From contig PLWX01000322.1 in NCBI GenBank assembly GCA_003151155.1, forward strand, positions 1 through 38,761: a stretch of 38,761 nucleotides of DNA. The letters are read 5' to 3'. Shown piece by piece: positions 16,464-23,614 of the stretch. The notes under the pieces were generated by a model. That model had not been told where the DNA came from, searched no databases, and worked only from the letters and a program-made list of their open reading frames with translations. The translations under genes were made by a program, and so were the position numbers. How positions within the stretch are numbered: the stretch's first letter is position 1; every line of letters starts with the position of its first letter. Origin of the DNA: Acidobacteriaceae bacterium (GTDB lineage Bacteria; Acidobacteriota; Terriglobia; Terriglobales; Acidobacteriaceae).

Positions 16464-18080
16464 CTAGCCGATGTATTGCAACTCCAGCATCGAGCAGTCG
16501 TCATTCAGCGCCTGGCCGTGGGCGAAGGCGACGACCTCTTCGAGGACAGCTTCGACTCCCTTGGAAGCGCAGCATTGGAGGCGTTCGTCACCAAAAAATT
16601 CACCACTAGGATCTTCGGCTTCGGTTACACCGTCAGAGAAAACCAGAAGACGGGTGCCGGGTTCGAGCTTGGTTTTGTGCACTTCATATTTCGCGTCGAG
16701 AAACAGACCTACGGGAAGCGAGGAGGTCTCGACGGCGGCGACGCTGTCGCCCTGGATGCGCAAGGGTTGGAGGTGTCCGCAGTTGACGATGATCAATTCG
16801 CCGTCGGAGCGCAACTGGCCGGCAAGCAGGGTGGCGTATTTGCCGAGTAACTGCTTGTTGCAGAGGAGACGATTGGCAGCATAGACCATCTCTTCGACGG
16901 GGCGCTGCTGGACAAAGTGGGAGTAGGCGACGCCGTGAAGAACGGAGGCGAGGAGTGCGGCGGAAATGCCCTTTCCGCTGACGTCGGCAAAGACAAAGTA
17001 GAGAGAGTCTCCAGCCGCCACGATGTCGTAGAAATCACCGCCTACGGATTTGCAAGGGATGGTACGCGCCTTGAACGTAGCGAAGGTGCAATCCGGGTTG
17101 GTGACGGACATCAGTTGCTTTTGAATTTCAGCGGCGATGCCCATTTCCTGGCGTTCGCGGCGTGACATTTCCTCGGCTTCCGCGAGGTAGGCATGTTCGA
17201 TCAGGGCAGCAGCGTCGTTGGCGAGGGCACGCACGATGTCGTGGCTGATATTGGTAAGGCCCTTGGTGCGGTAATGGCTGTCGAGATAAAGCAATCCCCA
17301 GAGATTGTCTTCTTGAGCCCCGACCTTGCGGCGCAGGGGAATGCAGAGGATGCTGCGCAGGTTGTGGGCAACGATGCTTTCACGCGCCGACCAATTTGAC
17401 TCCTGCTGGGTGTCGGTGATGAGGAAGTCGGAGCCGGACTTGGCGGCGTCTTTCAGAACGGAGTGCGAAACAGTCTCGGCGCTGGTGAGGATTTCGCCCT
17501 TGGAGTCGCGGCCGTACGCCAGGGTGAGATCGCTGCCGCCGGGATTGGTCTTGAAGAAGAAGGCGCGTTCGGCCTTGGTGACGCGGAGGCTGAAGTCCAC
17601 CAGGATCGTCAAGACTTCGGAGACGGCGGAAGCCAGGTTGAGACGGCGTGCGGCGTCGAGAAACTCGCGCAGGTGTTCGAGGTCGGAATAGGTGGAGTGT
17701 TCCTGCCAACTGGAGAGGCGCTGGATGATGGATTCGCCTTCGGCGGCCTGGGGTGAAAAAATGACGTGCACCTGGGCGAGTCCGAGATCGATGCGGTCGT
17801 TGGGCTTGAGGACGACGCGGTCGGCCTTGGCACCATTGACCTTGCTGCCGTGCTTGCTTCCGAGATCAACAAAGACATAGGACGAGCCTTCGTGGAGAAT
17901 CTGGGCATGTTCACGGGAGACGCTGGGGTCGGCGATGACCAAAGCGTTCTCGGGCTTGCGACCGATGGAATAGGGAAAGCGGTCGAGCTTCAATTCTTCG
18001 ACGAGCGTTCCGCGCAGTACACGGATGGTCGGCGCATCGGCGGCGGCGGCGACTCCCCCAAAGCCTGTCATGGTTGCCAT
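16464..18080 (-). CDS. FHA-GAF-PP2C (RsbU/SpoIIE-type) phosphatase
   Basis: The product is 538 aa. Domains in order are: an FHA domain (about 30-105, SIGRKPENALVI, SVSREHAQI, GSKHGSKVNG), a GAF domain (about 130-300), a short helical linker, and a PP2C/SpoIIE phosphatase (about 320-535) with the metal-binding blocks GGDFYD and DVSGKG and the C-terminal FSDGVTEAED. RsbU-type enzymes dephosphorylate anti-sigma-factor antagonists. The FHA part would dock phosphothreonine partners, and two Ser/Thr kinases lie nearby. The ATG at 18080 (GAGG 7 nt upstream) is preferred: the longer open frame to 18254 adds 58 low-quality residues and runs into the divergent gene. Confidence 0.9.
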   Translation of the reverse strand: MATMTGFGGVAAAADAPTIRVLRGTLVEELKLDRFPYSIGRKPENALVIADPSVSREHAQILHEGSSYVFVDLGSKHGSKVNGAKADRVVLKPNDRIDLGLAQVHVIFSPQAAEGESIIQRLSSWQEHSTYSDLEHLREFLDAARRLNLASAVSEVLTILVDFSLRVTKAERAFFFKTNPGGSDLTLAYGRDSKGEILTSAETVSHSVLKDAAKSGSDFLITDTQQESNWSARESIVAHNLRSILCIPLRRKVGAQEDNLWGLLYLDSHYRTKGLTNISHDIVRALANDAAALIEHAYLAEAEEMSRRERQEMGIAAEIQKQLMSVTNPDCTFATFKARTIPCKSVGGDFYDIVAAGDSLYFVFADVSGKGISAALLASVLHGVAYSHFVQQRPVEEMVYAANRLLCNKQLLGKYATLLAGQLRSDGELIIVNCGHLQPLRIQGDSVAAVETSSLPVGLFLDAKYEVHKTKLEPGTRLLVFSDGVTEAEDPSGEFFGDERLQCCASKGVEAVLEEVVAFAHGQALNDDCSMLELQYIG

Positions 18081-18253
18081 GTTGATCCTCGAGTGGGCCT
18101 GAACCCCGGAGCTGGTGGCGGCCGGGAATTGAAGTGTGGTGATTTTAGCAGGGAAACGGAGGGCCGTTGCGTTTTCTGAGGTTTGGACATAGACTCGGCG
18201 GCCAAACCTAGCCGCGCGACGATTCGGCGGTGAACCAGTGCTGGAGGTGGGCA

Positions 18254-18796
18254 ATGCGAGTTTCTGTCGTGGCTGCTGTCGTTATTCTTCTGCTGCTATC
18301 CAGCGTGGGGTGCGCGGGAAGGAAGAATCTGAAAACATTTGGCCTGGGACCTGAGTACGATTGTTCGAATTCGACTTACGATGCGGTAATGAAAACGAAG
18401 TCGGACGGACACTGTGAAGTGGTATGGGACGTAGCGAAGATTAAAGGCGATGAGCGCGATGACAGTCATCCGGAGATCGCATTGTTGGCTAAGCGCAAGC
18501 GTTTTCTTCGGCCGGGCAGGCAGGATGTCATCAGGTTGACGCACAGTGGGAAAATCCCGTTTCGCTACGACATCCGGTTAAATTCACCCGCAGGCGTAGA
18601 TCAGACTGCGTGCGACGTTTCGCCAGTGAAGTTCGATCCGGATAAGGATAAATCGCAGACCGAACACGTGCTGGGCCCCGTGCAGAGCAATCCGACAGGA
18701 CCTAAGGAGTGCCACTACAGATTCGTGTTCTACCTGGATGATGCCAGTAAATCTGAACTTGATCCGCACATCAAGATTGGCAGCGGGGTGCTTTGA
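18254..18796 (+). CDS. putative lipoprotein, paralogue of the next gene
   Basis: The product is 180 aa. A lipoprotein signal is visible, with a hydrophobic core ending SSVGC (Cys20 as lipid-attachment site). The mature part has four Cys and ends with CHYRFVFYLDDASKSELDPHIKIG. The same C-terminal pattern (CSYDMVFQRQDGSSADPHIVIG) ends the next protein, so they look like a duplicated pair. GGAGG (18243-18247) lies 6 nt before the ATG. The gene diverges from the phosphatase. No known domain is recognised; the D-P-H-I ending and Cys pattern suggest a small disulphide-stabilised beta-domain. Confidence 0.75.
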   Translation: MRVSVVAAVVILLLLSSVGCAGRKNLKTFGLGPEYDCSNSTYDAVMKTKSDGHCEVVWDVAKIKGDERDDSHPEIALLAKRKRFLRPGRQDVIRLTHSGKIPFRYDIRLNSPAGVDQTACDVSPVKFDPDKDKSQTEHVLGPVQSNPTGPKECHYRFVFYLDDASKSELDPHIKIGSGVL

Positions 18797-18850
18797 GCGA
18801 CCCTGGTCAGCGGCGGAAACTACCAGAAAATCACTTCGACAGGAGAACTT

Positions 18851-19336
18851 GTGTTTACGAAAGCCACCTTTGCTTTGCTTAGCTTGTTGGTAGCAGTTCA
18901 TGTCTTTGGGGAAGCTCCCGGCGGGAAACGTTCGAGCGCGGACGGGAACTGTCTGCAGACGACGTCAGAAAAAGATGGCTTGGGGGTGCATGTTCTTCCG
19001 GGGACGCACAAGAAGCTCTACAGCTACAACGTCGATGCGAAACCGGCGAAGGAGCATAAGGCGCTATGTGTTTCGCAGTCGGGACTGGACTCGGTGCTGT
19101 GGCATCACGGCGATGGGACAGGGTGCTTCACGATCACGCCGAAATTGGTGACGAAGAAGAATGAGGCGGGGGAAGCCTGCCCTGCATATCCATTTACACG
19201 CGCGCTGCCGAATACATGTATGCATATGCATCATTCAGAACATGCGAGAAAGGACGCGATTGGGTGCAGCTATGACATGGTATTCCAGCGGCAAGATGGG
19301 AGCAGTGCAGACCCGCATATCGTGATTGGGCACTGA
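18851..19336 (+). CDS. putative secreted Cys-containing protein, paralogue of the preceding gene
   Basis: The product is 161 aa from a GTG start with AGGAG (18841-18845) just upstream. A signal peptide (about residues 1-20, ending VFGEA) replaces the lipobox of its neighbour. The mature part has six Cys, a His-rich stretch (CMHMHHSEHARK) and ends CSYDMVFQRQDGSSADPHIVIGH, matching the neighbour's end. The LPGTHKKLYSY segment parallels LRPGRQDVIRL in the neighbour. It lies 54 nt after the first gene, so they are probably cotranscribed. No function is recognised. The stop is 3 nt from that of the opposing kinase gene. Confidence 0.72.
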   Translation: MFTKATFALLSLLVAVHVFGEAPGGKRSSADGNCLQTTSEKDGLGVHVLPGTHKKLYSYNVDAKPAKEHKALCVSQSGLDSVLWHHGDGTGCFTITPKLVTKKNEAGEACPAYPFTRALPNTCMHMHHSEHARKDAIGCSYDMVFQRQDGSSADPHIVIGH

Positions 19337-19339
19337 CAA

Positions 19340-21946
19340 TTAATTTGCCATGGCTTTGCGGATGGCGGGCTGCGACAGAAGACCGTCGAGGTCGGGGCAG
19401 GATTGGATGTCGGCCTTGGAGTAGCCGTTTTCGATGGCCTGCCGGAGCCAGTCGGCGGCTTCGGTTGGATGGTTCAAGCGGGCATAGATACGCGCGGCGA
19501 AAAACATGGTTTCGCGGTCGCGCGGATTGTCTTTCTGCGCGCGCTTCAAATATTCGAGCGCCTGAGCCTCTTCGCCTAGTGCCGCGTGGTTGTAAGCGAG
19601 GATGATGTTGAGGCCCTGATCACGGGCGTCGACGCGCTGCTGCTGAATCGCAACCTGGTTGGATTGGCGATAGGCAGCGGCGGCTTCGTCGTTGTGGGTG
19701 TGGGACCAGAAATAGGCGTCGCCGAGACCGCTGAAGATTTCATATTCCTGGTCGCCGAGGACGATGGCCTGTTTGAAGGCCTTGATCGCTTCCTCGAAAT
19801 TGCGAGCGTGCAGATAGGTCTGGCCGAGGTTCTGATAGTCGTCGGGTGAAGGCTGGAGCTCCACCGCTTTTTTCAGCATGGCGACGGCGTCGTCGTTTTT
19901 TCCTTCAAGGATGTAAATCCCACCCAGACTGGAATACAGGGCGGAGTTTCCGGGCGATTGGTCGATGGCGAGCTTGAATTGCGCGGCGGCTTCTTCGTAG
20001 CGCGCCTGGCGTGCGTAGAAAGAACCCAGCCAGTCATAGCCAGCCCAATAGTGAGGACGAGCCAGGATGCTGCGTTTGTAAACCTGTTCGGCTTCCGCGG
20101 GCTGCTTGAGCTTTTCGTAAGTACGTGCGAGCTCGCGAAGAGCGACATCGTTGCTGGGTTCGGCGGCGACGGCGGTTTCCAATTCCTTTACCGCAATTTC
20201 ATATTGACCGGTGCCACTGGCAATGATGCCGAGGCAGAGGTGGGAATCCGGCAGGGCAGAATTCTTCTTCACTGCGGATTGGCAGGCGGCGCGCGCTTGC
20301 TCAACGAACGATGCATCGTGGGTTAATTGATACTTGCGCCAGTAGGCGCGACCGAGAGCAGCGTCGGCCTGCGCGTAGTCGGCGTCTTTGATGAGAGCGC
20401 CCTGAAAACTTTCGATGGCGCGTTGAATGCTGCCGGGATCTTCGTACTCGCGGAGGTATCCAGTGCCGATGAGGAAGAGATCGTAAGCGGCGGGATTGGT
20501 GGTGCCGCGCTGGGCGATAGATTGCGCTTCGGCCGTTTCCAGTTGCACGTCGAGCATGTGAAGGGCGCCGGTGACGATCTGGTCTTCGAGAGTGAACGGG
20601 TCGTCCATCTTGGCGGTCGTGTCGCCGGAGCTAAGCGTGCTCATGGTGCGGGTGTCGACGAGACTGTAGTTAATGCGGACTTCTTTGTCGTTGCGTTGGA
20701 CTTCGCCTTCGATGACGAGATCGACGCCGAGTTGCTGCTTGGCGGCGGAGGCATCGGAAAGAGAGCGGCGGCGGACTTCGGAGACGGGCGTGATCTGGAG
20801 TTGATGATCGGAGGCGATGCGTCCGAGCTTGGAGGTGAGGGTGGCGCAAATACCGTCGGCGTAAGCTTCGAGGCGGGGTTGGGATTCGCCGATGATGCGG
20901 AAGGGAAGGACGGCGACCGAACGATAGTGGACCTCCGGTTGCGGAGGAGAGAGCTTCTTCCAGTAGAAGATGACGCCTGCAATCGCAACGACTATGAGGA
21001 GAGCGATCGCAGCGATAGCGTAGCGCATGCGTGAGGAGCGCTGCGGAGGCGCGGTGACGGAGATGCGCGTGTTTCCCGAAGTGCCGTTGAGTTTGCGCTG
21101 GCAGGCGTTGAGATCGGTGATGACGTCGTGGAGCGTGGAGTAGCGCTCGTCGCGGTCCTTCGCGAGCATCTTGCTCAGGATCCAATCAATCTCGGGCGGA
21201 ATGTTGGGATTCGATCCAGTGACCGGCGGTGGATCGTCGTTCACGGTTTTGTGAAGCGTGTCGAGCAACGTAGGGCAGGTGAAGGGTGCAATGCCGGAGA
21301 GTAGCTCGTAGAAGATGACGCCGAGAGCAAAGATGTCGGCCCGCTCATCGATGTCCTGCTCGCGAATCATCTCGGGCGCCATGTAGCCGGGAGTGCCGGC
21401 GAACTTGGGCTGAGTGAGGGATACGGTGGCGGCGTCATGACGCGAGGTGGGGCGAGCGAGACCGAAGTCGAGGATTTTGATGTCGCCACTGCGCGCGATG
21501 AGAATGTTTTCCGGCTTCAGGTCGCAGTGCACAACGTGGGCGCTATGAGCGGCGGCTACGCCTTCCGCGATGTGCAGGGCCATCGGAAAGAACTGATCCG
21601 GCGCGAGTTTTTGTCCGCGCATGCTGCGCAGGTTGCTGCCGTCTACGTACTCCAGAATCAGGAGGAGTTCACCGTTGGCTTCGAGGACGTCGTAGATCTG
21701 GACGACGTGGGTGTTATTGATGGCGGCGGCGCGCTTGGCTTCGGAGAGAAAACGTTGGCGGTCGAGAGGGTTGCGCGAGAGCTCCGGCGACATGCGCTTG
21801 ATGACGACCTGGCGGTGGAGGAGGGTGTCGTTGGCGAGATAGGCTTCGCCCATGCCTCCGGCTCCGAGTTGGCGCAGAACGAGGTAACGCTGCGCGATGT
21901 TTTCGGGGAGCGTCAGGCTCCCATTGGTCTGTGGGGACGCGGTCAA
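19340..21946 (-). CDS. membrane Ser/Thr protein kinase with TolB-like domain and TPRs
   Basis: The product is 868 aa. It has a Hanks-type kinase domain (about 20-285) with the Gly loop GAGGMGEAYLA, VVIKRM Lys and DFGLARP and PEMI blocks. A single TM helix (about 308-328) follows, then an extracytoplasmic FlgO/TolB-like domain (SVAVLPF, LGVDLVIEGEV; about 340-475), then roughly eight TPRs to the C-terminus. The catalytic loop reads HCDLKPEN instead of HRDLKPEN, so it is a non-RD kinase, probably not regulated by activation-loop phosphorylation. The start is TTG with GAGG 7 nt upstream. Such receptors sense periplasmic or envelope states; the signal and substrates are unknown. Confidence 0.9.
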   Translation of the reverse strand: MTASPQTNGSLTLPENIAQRYLVLRQLGAGGMGEAYLANDTLLHRQVVIKRMSPELSRNPLDRQRFLSEAKRAAAINNTHVVQIYDVLEANGELLLILEYVDGSNLRSMRGQKLAPDQFFPMALHIAEGVAAAHSAHVVHCDLKPENILIARSGDIKILDFGLARPTSRHDAATVSLTQPKFAGTPGYMAPEMIREQDIDERADIFALGVIFYELLSGIAPFTCPTLLDTLHKTVNDDPPPVTGSNPNIPPEIDWILSKMLAKDRDERYSTLHDVITDLNACQRKLNGTSGNTRISVTAPPQRSSRMRYAIAAIALLIVVAIAGVIFYWKKLSPPQPEVHYRSVAVLPFRIIGESQPRLEAYADGICATLTSKLGRIASDHQLQITPVSEVRRRSLSDASAAKQQLGVDLVIEGEVQRNDKEVRINYSLVDTRTMSTLSSGDTTAKMDDPFTLEDQIVTGALHMLDVQLETAEAQSIAQRGTTNPAAYDLFLIGTGYLREYEDPGSIQRAIESFQGALIKDADYAQADAALGRAYWRKYQLTHDASFVEQARAACQSAVKKNSALPDSHLCLGIIASGTGQYEIAVKELETAVAAEPSNDVALRELARTYEKLKQPAEAEQVYKRSILARPHYWAGYDWLGSFYARQARYEEAAAQFKLAIDQSPGNSALYSSLGGIYILEGKNDDAVAMLKKAVELQPSPDDYQNLGQTYLHARNFEEAIKAFKQAIVLGDQEYEIFSGLGDAYFWSHTHNDEAAAAYRQSNQVAIQQQRVDARDQGLNIILAYNHAALGEEAQALEYLKRAQKDNPRDRETMFFAARIYARLNHPTEAADWLRQAIENGYSKADIQSCPDLDGLLSQPAIRKAMAN

Positions 21947-21979
21947 GTGCGGGCCTCGGTGGAGGCTATGTTACTGCAA

Positions 21980-22014
21980 AGCGGGCGCATCCTGATAAAA
22001 GGAATGCGCCCGCT
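21980..22014 (-). terminator. hairpin terminator after the serine hydrolase gene
   Basis: An 11-bp perfect stem (AGCGGGCGCAT 21980-21990, ATGCGCCCGCT 22004-22014), extended inward by CCT/AGG pairs, is followed by only TTTGC on the minus strand. It lies 28 nt beyond the stop at 22042. The strong stem and weak T-tract make it a probable but not textbook terminator. Confidence 0.65.
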
Positions 22015-22041
22015 AGTCCATGAATGGGCAGGCTTCTTCGG

Positions 22042-23430
22042 CTACTGTACTGGCGTTACCAGGTACTGTTCGAGCTTGCCGTCGGGCATGGTGTAGGTGG
22101 TGACGATGAGCTTCTGCTTACTGTTCTTAAAGGTGACGGTGAAGGCGTGGAAGGACATGCCACCGCGGAGGCTGGAAGACTCCTGGTGGAAGGTGTCGGG
22201 AGCGCCAAGAGGGCTGAGGCTTGATTTGAAATCGTCTAGAGCCTGCTGGCTGAAGTAGGCGTTGCACCACTCGGTGAAGAGAGTGCGGTCAATCTTGCCT
22301 TGCTGAAGACCTTCAAAGATCTCGCGGGCCTGGGGTTCGGCGTCGGGCGATGCGCCGGGAGTTGCAGTGCTGAAGAGAAGCGGAGCGACTTGGCGGGCGA
22401 TGGTGCTGGCGGCTTCGGACGCATCCTGATTGGTGAGCACGATGATGGCGGCGTGGTCGATGGGGAAGACGATGTTCTCGGAGACGAAACCGGAGACTTC
22501 TCCGGAGTGTTCAAGGGCGTCGTGCCCCACGCGCGAGTTGGTAAAGACGCCGAGACCGTAGTGGGTATCGGAACCGTTCTTCAACTTCACCGATTCGAAC
22601 ATCTCGTCATACGACTTCGGAGAGAGCAGGGATTTGTTCATCATGCTGATGTCCCAGAGCGCGAGGTCGTAAACCGGCATGGCGAGCTCGCCGGCGGCGA
22701 ACATCCAGCCGGCACCTTCTTTCGGCGCGGGACGTGGCGGACCGAGGGCGTAACGGATGTAGCCCTGGGCATCGGTGTCACCGAGTTTGGCAACGTCGGA
22801 GTTATAGACCGATTTCATTTGCAGAAGAGTGAAGACGTTCTGTTGGAGGAAGTGGAAGATCTCGGTGCCGCTGATCTTTTCGACGATGCGTCCGGCGATG
22901 ACGTAATTCGTGTTGGAGTACTGCCACTTGGTGCCAGGGTCGAAGTCGAGCGGTTTGGCGCCCCACTTGTCGAGAATCTGCTGGGCGGTGACAGGCTTGA
23001 GCATGGGGGGCATGAGGTAGTCTTCGGGCCAATAGTCCTGATAGCCCGAAGTATGCGACAGGACCATGCGAATGGTGACTTCGTCGCCACGGGTGAGTCC
23101 GGGAACATATTTCGAGACGGGATCGTTGATCGAAAGTTTGCCTTGCTGCTCGAGCAAGAGGATGGCAGCGGCGGTGAACTGCTTGGAGATCGATCCGATG
23201 GAATAACGCATCTGGGGCTGCGCGGGAGTTTTCGGATCGAGACGCGCGTTGCCGTAGGCGTGGGTATAGGCGACCTTGCCGTCTTTCACGACGGCCAGAG
23301 AGGCTGAGGGAACACCGGTGGTGGCGAGGACTTGTTCGGCGGCGGTGTCGATCTTGGCGCGAAGGTCGGCGTCGATCTGCGCAGCGGCGAGGGTGGAGAA
23401 AGATAGTACGAAGAGCAAGATTCGTCGCAT
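22042..23430 (-). CDS. exported serine beta-lactamase-like hydrolase (class C/EstB family)
   Basis: The product is 462 aa with a signal peptide (residues 1-17, ending LAAAQ). The catalytic Ser-x-x-Lys (SISK in YSIGSISKQF) is near residue 82, the YSN motif (QYSNTNYV) near 170, and HSG (in place of KTG) near 315. The C-terminal 110 residues form a small extra domain. Such penicillin-binding-protein-like enzymes act in the periplasm or on the cell surface as DD-peptidases, esterases or amidases. True beta-lactamase activity is not implied. No good ribosome binding site precedes the ATG (GGA only). It lies between the two kinase genes on the same strand. Confidence 0.88.
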   Translation of the reverse strand: MRRILLFVLSFSTLAAAQIDADLRAKIDTAAEQVLATTGVPSASLAVVKDGKVAYTHAYGNARLDPKTPAQPQMRYSIGSISKQFTAAAILLLEQQGKLSINDPVSKYVPGLTRGDEVTIRMVLSHTSGYQDYWPEDYLMPPMLKPVTAQQILDKWGAKPLDFDPGTKWQYSNTNYVIAGRIVEKISGTEIFHFLQQNVFTLLQMKSVYNSDVAKLGDTDAQGYIRYALGPPRPAPKEGAGWMFAAGELAMPVYDLALWDISMMNKSLLSPKSYDEMFESVKLKNGSDTHYGLGVFTNSRVGHDALEHSGEVSGFVSENIVFPIDHAAIIVLTNQDASEAASTIARQVAPLLFSTATPGASPDAEPQAREIFEGLQQGKIDRTLFTEWCNAYFSQQALDDFKSSLSPLGAPDTFHQESSSLRGGMSFHAFTVTFKNSKQKLIVTTYTMPDGKLEQYLVTPVQ

Positions 23431-23502
23431 AAGTTTTCCGAGAGGAGTTTAGCGGGTGGAGAGGTGGTTTGTCGCCGGGCAGTGCAACGGTAGATTTGTA
23501 TC

Positions 23503-23550
23503 GGAATGACACAGCAGGTCCTCACGTCGCTGCGCTCCTCAGGATGACAA
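23503..23550. repeat. dispersed intergenic repeat (CCTCAGGATGACA type)
   Basis: The stretch contains a short GC-rich segment followed by CCTCAGGATGACA, with GGAATGACA at the other end. Read on the minus strand it starts TGTCATCCTGAGGAGCGCAG. I know this pattern as a common dispersed intergenic element in acidobacterial and other environmental genomes. Only one copy occurs here, so the call rests on recognition, not on repetition in the window. Confidence 0.4.
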
Positions 23551-23614
23551 GAGAGAGTTAAGCGGCGGCCAACTGGATCAGACCGCGAAGGGGCTGAAGA
23601 CGATGGCGTGGTGC

